A stretch of DNA of 64,000 bases. Origin: Pleodorina starrii (Eukaryota; Chlorophyta; Chlorophyceae; Chlamydomonadales; Volvocaceae). A program made the translations under genes and the position numbers. The stretch covers positions 1,612,001 to 1,676,000 of the forward strand of contig BRXU01000018.1 in NCBI GenBank assembly GCA_030267565.1, given 5' to 3'. The first letter of the stretch is position 1. Each line of letters opens with the position of its first letter. Under the pieces are notes generated by a model that saw only the letters and a list, made by a program, of their open reading frames with translations, did no database searches and was not told the origin of the DNA. Positions 60,366 through 64,000 of this stretch are shown piece after piece.

Positions 60366-62148
60366 TGGCAGAATGATGTGTCGCGTCTCCCACAATCACT
60401 CACAATCCAGCTCTTAGCGTGGATAATCACAGAAGTCTGTTTAATAATATAATGTTAAAACAAATATATACCCGCCCTGTATAGCTAACACGAGCGTTTG
60501 CGCGTTAGTTTGCATGCACCAAAATAAACCGGAGTTGGTCCCGCCGAGATCGTTGGCTCCGCGCGGAACCGCCAAATCGCATATTCATCATGTGGATTAC
60601 GTTGTTCACCACTCATTTATACCATAAATATGCAGGCGGTATTGCCTGATTCGAAGTATTCGCTCGTGGAATAAAGCGTCACAATGTCCCTGCCCACCTG
60701 TATGGGCTGCGCTGCTCTGCGTTTGGCTTCGTATGCATTGCTCGACTCATCTCGGCTGCTGCAAGGGCATATGTTCCGCGTGCGTGTGGCCTTTGTAACT
60801 TTCAACGAACTACCCATGACCCGTAGCTGCACACTACGGTTTGACTTGGTGCAGTCATTCCCCGCCTGCTGCACCCCATGACCCGTACCTAGCTGCACCC
60901 ATGCATGCATTAATTGTTGTTTGGCAATAATGACCCGCTTCATTCATATTACAAATAAACATCGCTTACACCCCACGCGTACGACCTCCTGGCTCCGAAA
61001 CCCTAAGACATGCTCTCAGTACCATACTAGAAGCATTCAAAACAAGCGAATGAACATGTGCTCACCATTCATCAAGAGGTGAAAAACGGGAACAGGGGCG
61101 GCCAACAGCCATGAATAACAACCCGCCGCTTCGGCCGAGTGAAGCCCGAGGGATGCATGCATAACCCCCCGCAGCCCGCACCCGGCCCCGCGCCCAGAAG
61201 TCCACAATAACTTGAAAGACAACACATTACTCAACGAGATTCTGCCCACGGCCAGCAGAACCAGGCGCAGCCGCCTTGAGGGCCGCCGCCATGCATTAAC
61301 GCCTGCTGCCCCGCGCCCGCTGCATCGCGGCCCCGCAGGGCCCCGCAATAATGAGACCTTGGTCCGCGAAACAGTGTTCGTACGGTGTCTTATTTTTGAG
61401 ATTTCGTTCCCGTGGACGAAAGGGGCCCGTTTTGGCCCGATTCGCTCGTTGGCTGGCGGACGAACGGCCCCTCCGTGGCCGTCATTCGTTCAGCCGGCCG
61501 GACGAACCGGACGAACGCCTGAAACCGGCCGAAAAAACGTCCGTACCACCGTCAAAGTTTGGAAAAAGCCGAATGCTATAAATTGTATACTATGATTCGA
61601 GGTACTACCCGGCTTCGAGTGCCTGGGTACGGCGGCAAATGCTGTTGCAGTCAACTGCAGGCCACACGCAGGCCCCGGCCCGCCTCGGTGCGGGCATGCG
61701 TGGTCCCCGGTCCTGACCCGAGCGAGCGAGCCAGCAGAGGAATCACTCGTCCGGCCAGGCGAGCAGGTTACATTCCGGTCCAATTCTTTGCTTCGAACGG
61801 TCGAACGGGCCTTCGGCCGTTCGTCCAAAACGGCCCTTCGGGCCCTCGGAAGCTCGGATCATCCGGACGACGAAGACACGAACACTGCCGCGAAAGAGGC
61901 GGCCCAGCCGATTTCTCCCGCCCGTCCTGAAACATCATCGATCGATGTACTGACCCCCCTTGATGCGCTCATGAATTTGATGCACGCACTCAGCGGTTCC
62001 CGTCTACGCACGTGCCCAATCATCCATCACCAACGGCCTGCTTCACGGCAACTCGTGGTCCTTCAATCATATAGCAGCAGGACCGACCAAAGAGCTTCGA
62101 GCGAGGGGCATACAAGCAAGCATATACTCAGCTCGGCGTCGCGTCACA
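60366..62148. other. Gene-free stretch left of the LysM gene
   Basis: 60420-61030 is AT-rich with no gene. 61430-61510 and 61790-61860 are rich in GGCCCGTTTTGGCCC-like and CGAACGGGCCTTCGGCCGTTCG-like palindromes. A TTACA at 61768-61772 reads TGTAA on the minus strand, about 380 nt past the LysM stop, and may be its poly(A) signal. Confidence 0.5.
61768..61772 (-). promoter_or_regulatory. Candidate poly(A) signal TGTAA of the LysM gene
   Basis: Five-base match at a plausible distance downstream of the stop at 62149. Weak alone. Confidence 0.3.
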
Positions 62149-63615
62149 TCAGCGACATACCGTACATGGCATGCCGCCGACAGCGCTCCACAGCAACGTT
62201 GCCGCCAGCCAGCTGACCAATGCCAACAGGACCAGCTGGGGCCGCACCGGACTACTGCCGGAACTACTGCCGGACCGGCTGCTGGGTGTGGAATAGTTGC
62301 CGCCGTTGCCGCCGTCCGCTTGCCGCGTCTGATTCGTTGGAGTTGATTCGTTCATCCCCGGCTGGTACCCAGCAGCCGGCTGCTTGTACCCAGGCCAGGC
62401 TGAGGGCTGCTCACCTGCGTGCAGCCGAGCAGCGGTAGGTAGGGCAGCAACAGTAACCACATAATGATAAGCGAACAAGGCGCTGAAAGGCTGATGAATA
62501 GGTAGCTAGGCAGGTGCTTGATGAACGTGGCCAAGTACGTAAAGACATACAGAACATACGCACGCACGGCGCCTGTGTAGTACTCATGGATGAACGAATA
62601 TGGGGCCTTCCCTGACATCCACCCATGGGCCATCTTTGGTGAGATACAACAACCTGGATGGATGGGGCAAACGACAAGTGTGTGTGTGTGAACTTGCTTG
62701 TGGGAAGATCGTACGTACCTGTACATGCGCCCACTTAACCCTACCTGCTGTAGCTATAATGCAACTAGTATGCAGGTCAAGAACTTCCGCCCACGCTAGC
62801 TGCGGCGGCACGCAAGGATGTGCCTGTGCGGACTTAAGCGATCGATCGACCCAGCCCCCAGCACTGTTGTGTCCGTCTGTTGTCTGGTGAATCCTAGAAG
62901 AAAAAGGAAAGGAAAGTTTACACTAGGCCGTAAGCCCTAGCGTGTGTTAAGGGAGCAGACTATCTATCTACTGATGCGTAACGTAACACTGCCTTTTCTG
63001 GGATGCCCGCCCCATTCACATCTGGCAACTAAGGGCATGTAATTACAATCTACCATAAAATGCGCATACACCACATGCATCCCAAGTTAACATGCAAAGG
63101 ACAGGCGATCCTGCTGCTTCCTTACCGCCGGCGCCGCCAGAGCCGCTTTCCGGCAGAAGTATGGCAGTGCCGCTGGGAAGCTCGGTGTTCGGGCCGATGC
63201 CGCTAAGGAAGGGATTAAGTGTGAAGAGGACGTCAACGCCGGTTTTAAACGCTTCGGCTATTTGCCTCAGGGTCTTGAAACGAGATGAAGCGAAGAAGCG
63301 CCGCAGCGCCCCAATCGCTGCGAGACAAAAATGGTGGCGTACATATGGGCAGACAAACATTCGTTATTGCTCCACAGCAGGGTATTTGATGGAGGGTTGC
63401 TAGGTATGCAACGGAGTATGTCGTGTGTATCAAATACCATAATTTCCAACGAACAGATAGATTGGGGACTAATTCATTCGGCCTCACCTGGGCCCTTCTT
63501 GGACCAGCCCACCACACCGCGGGCGAAGCCGAAAACCAAGCTGGCCACAGACTGAACGCCGACTTGATTTTCGGAACCCGCCGAAAAGGCGCTTCCATTC
63601 GTGTTCACCACGTAC
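62149..63615 (-). CDS. LysM-domain protein with C-terminal membrane segment, 3' part
   Basis: Three exons join in phase: 63488-63615, 63126-63317 and 62149-62414 (stop TGA). The middle exon carries a LysM motif (TLRQIAEAFKTGVDVLFTLN, PNTELPSGTAILLPE), which in this fold binds GlcNAc-containing glycans such as peptidoglycan or chitin. After a Gly/Ser/Asn-rich linker (QADGGNGGNYSTPSSRSGSS) the C-terminus is hydrophobic (PQLVLLALVSWLAATLLW), either a membrane anchor or a GPI signal. The first exon shown (YVVNTNGSAFSAGSENQVGV) starts at an acceptor, so the start codon and any signal peptide lie upstream, probably beyond 63616 and possibly outside the window. The usual GDT before L in LysM is replaced here. 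A receptor or cell-wall role is inference. Confidence 0.65.
62415..63125 (-). other. Intron of the LysM gene
   Basis: 711 bp, GT-AG, phase 1. Frames inside it show no family motif. Confidence 0.6.
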
Positions 63616-63737
63616 CTGCGCAGGAAGGAAGCAAGGAAGACGCACGGCGGGGAGGCACGGCGGGGCGTGAACTAACGAACGCGCAGCACCTGGCTAGTGT
63701 TCATCACGCGCGTGTCTTCAGATTAAAACCAGTCGCT

Positions 63738-63800
63738 TATCTGATGTATGTATCTTTTTTTCTTTCTTTCTTTCTTTTTTCTTTCTATCTGATGTATGTA
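63738..63800. repeat. T/C-rich tract flanked by 15-bp direct repeats
   Basis: TATCTGATGTATGTA at 63738-63752 and 63786-63800 flank a pure TTTC/T tract. This looks like a small retro-insertion with target-site duplication (A-rich tail on the minus strand) or a slippage product. It lies in the probable upstream intron or flank of the LysM gene. Confidence 0.7.
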
Positions 63801-64000
63801 CGGCGGCGGCGCTGTCATTGATCAAGGACATTGCCATATGGCATGCATGCATGGGACTAGATTAAGCGCATCGACCCTAAGCTAGGGTTGCGACTTCGCC
63901 CGAGCAAGCAAGGCAGGCCCCGCCGCCTCACCCATCCATCCAAAGCAAGCAAGCAACTGCTGGAGGGCCTTATGGAAAGGCACGCAGATAGATGCATCTT
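63801..64000. other. Right edge, nothing recognised
   Basis: No exon or RNA gene could be supported. It may be intron or upstream region of the LysM gene. Confidence 0.5.

Overview
This is nuclear DNA of a chlorophycean green alga, most likely a volvocine or other Chlamydomonadales species. The signs are GC-rich coding sequence, small exons split by GT-AG introns (two are GC-AG), introns full of TG/CA, GGGA and CAC tracts, candidate TGTAA poly(A) signals, Ala/Gly/Gln/Pro-rich proteins, an SBP-box transcription factor, and relics of a DIRS-like tyrosine-recombinase retroelement. I see no bacterial operon, rRNA, CRISPR array or intact tRNA. All gene models were spliced by hand from exon phase and protein-family similarity. 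Lengths and phases are self-consistent, but no transcript evidence was available.

Left part (1-22.6 kb) is gene-dense. On the minus strand lie the 5' half of translation release factor eRF3 (130-1427, running off the left edge), a secretory cyclophilin B-type prolyl isomerase (4242-7240, 8 exons) and a 15-exon Pol5/MYBBP1A-like nucleolar protein (8885-19090). A 6-exon plus-strand gene of a plant/algal Nudix-like family (19718-22569) is divergent from the last of these.

Middle part (22.6-33.7 kb) has no recognisable gene. It is dominated by a satellite-like array (about 24.9-29.3 kb) built of units of roughly 1.9-2.1 kb. Each unit has a conserved AT-richer head followed by degenerate TAGCG/TCGCG pentamers.

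Right part holds the two most unusual genes. The minus-strand gene 33728-about 43.7 kb joins a BTB/POZ domain, a BACK domain, about 800 residues of low-complexity sequence and a complete SBP zinc-finger DNA-binding domain. Divergent from it, a plus-strand gene (45224-54746) fuses a SlyD-type FKBP prolyl isomerase to methionine sulfoxide reductase A. Its introns contain five copies of a ~100-bp repeat, a 159-bp inverted repeat carrying a coding-like fragment, and, in the last intron, a reverse-transcriptase element of unusual type. Beyond it lie scrambled DIRS-like remains (57.4-60.4 kb: inverted gag-like copies, RNase H-like and recombinase-like fragments). Last comes a minus-strand LysM-domain gene with a C-terminal membrane segment (62149-63615), which probably continues past the right edge.

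The genes do not form one pathway. A loose theme is protein synthesis and quality control (eRF3, ribosome-biogenesis Pol5, two prolyl isomerases, one coupled to methionine repair), alongside a transcription factor that may carry its own ubiquitin-ligase adaptor.
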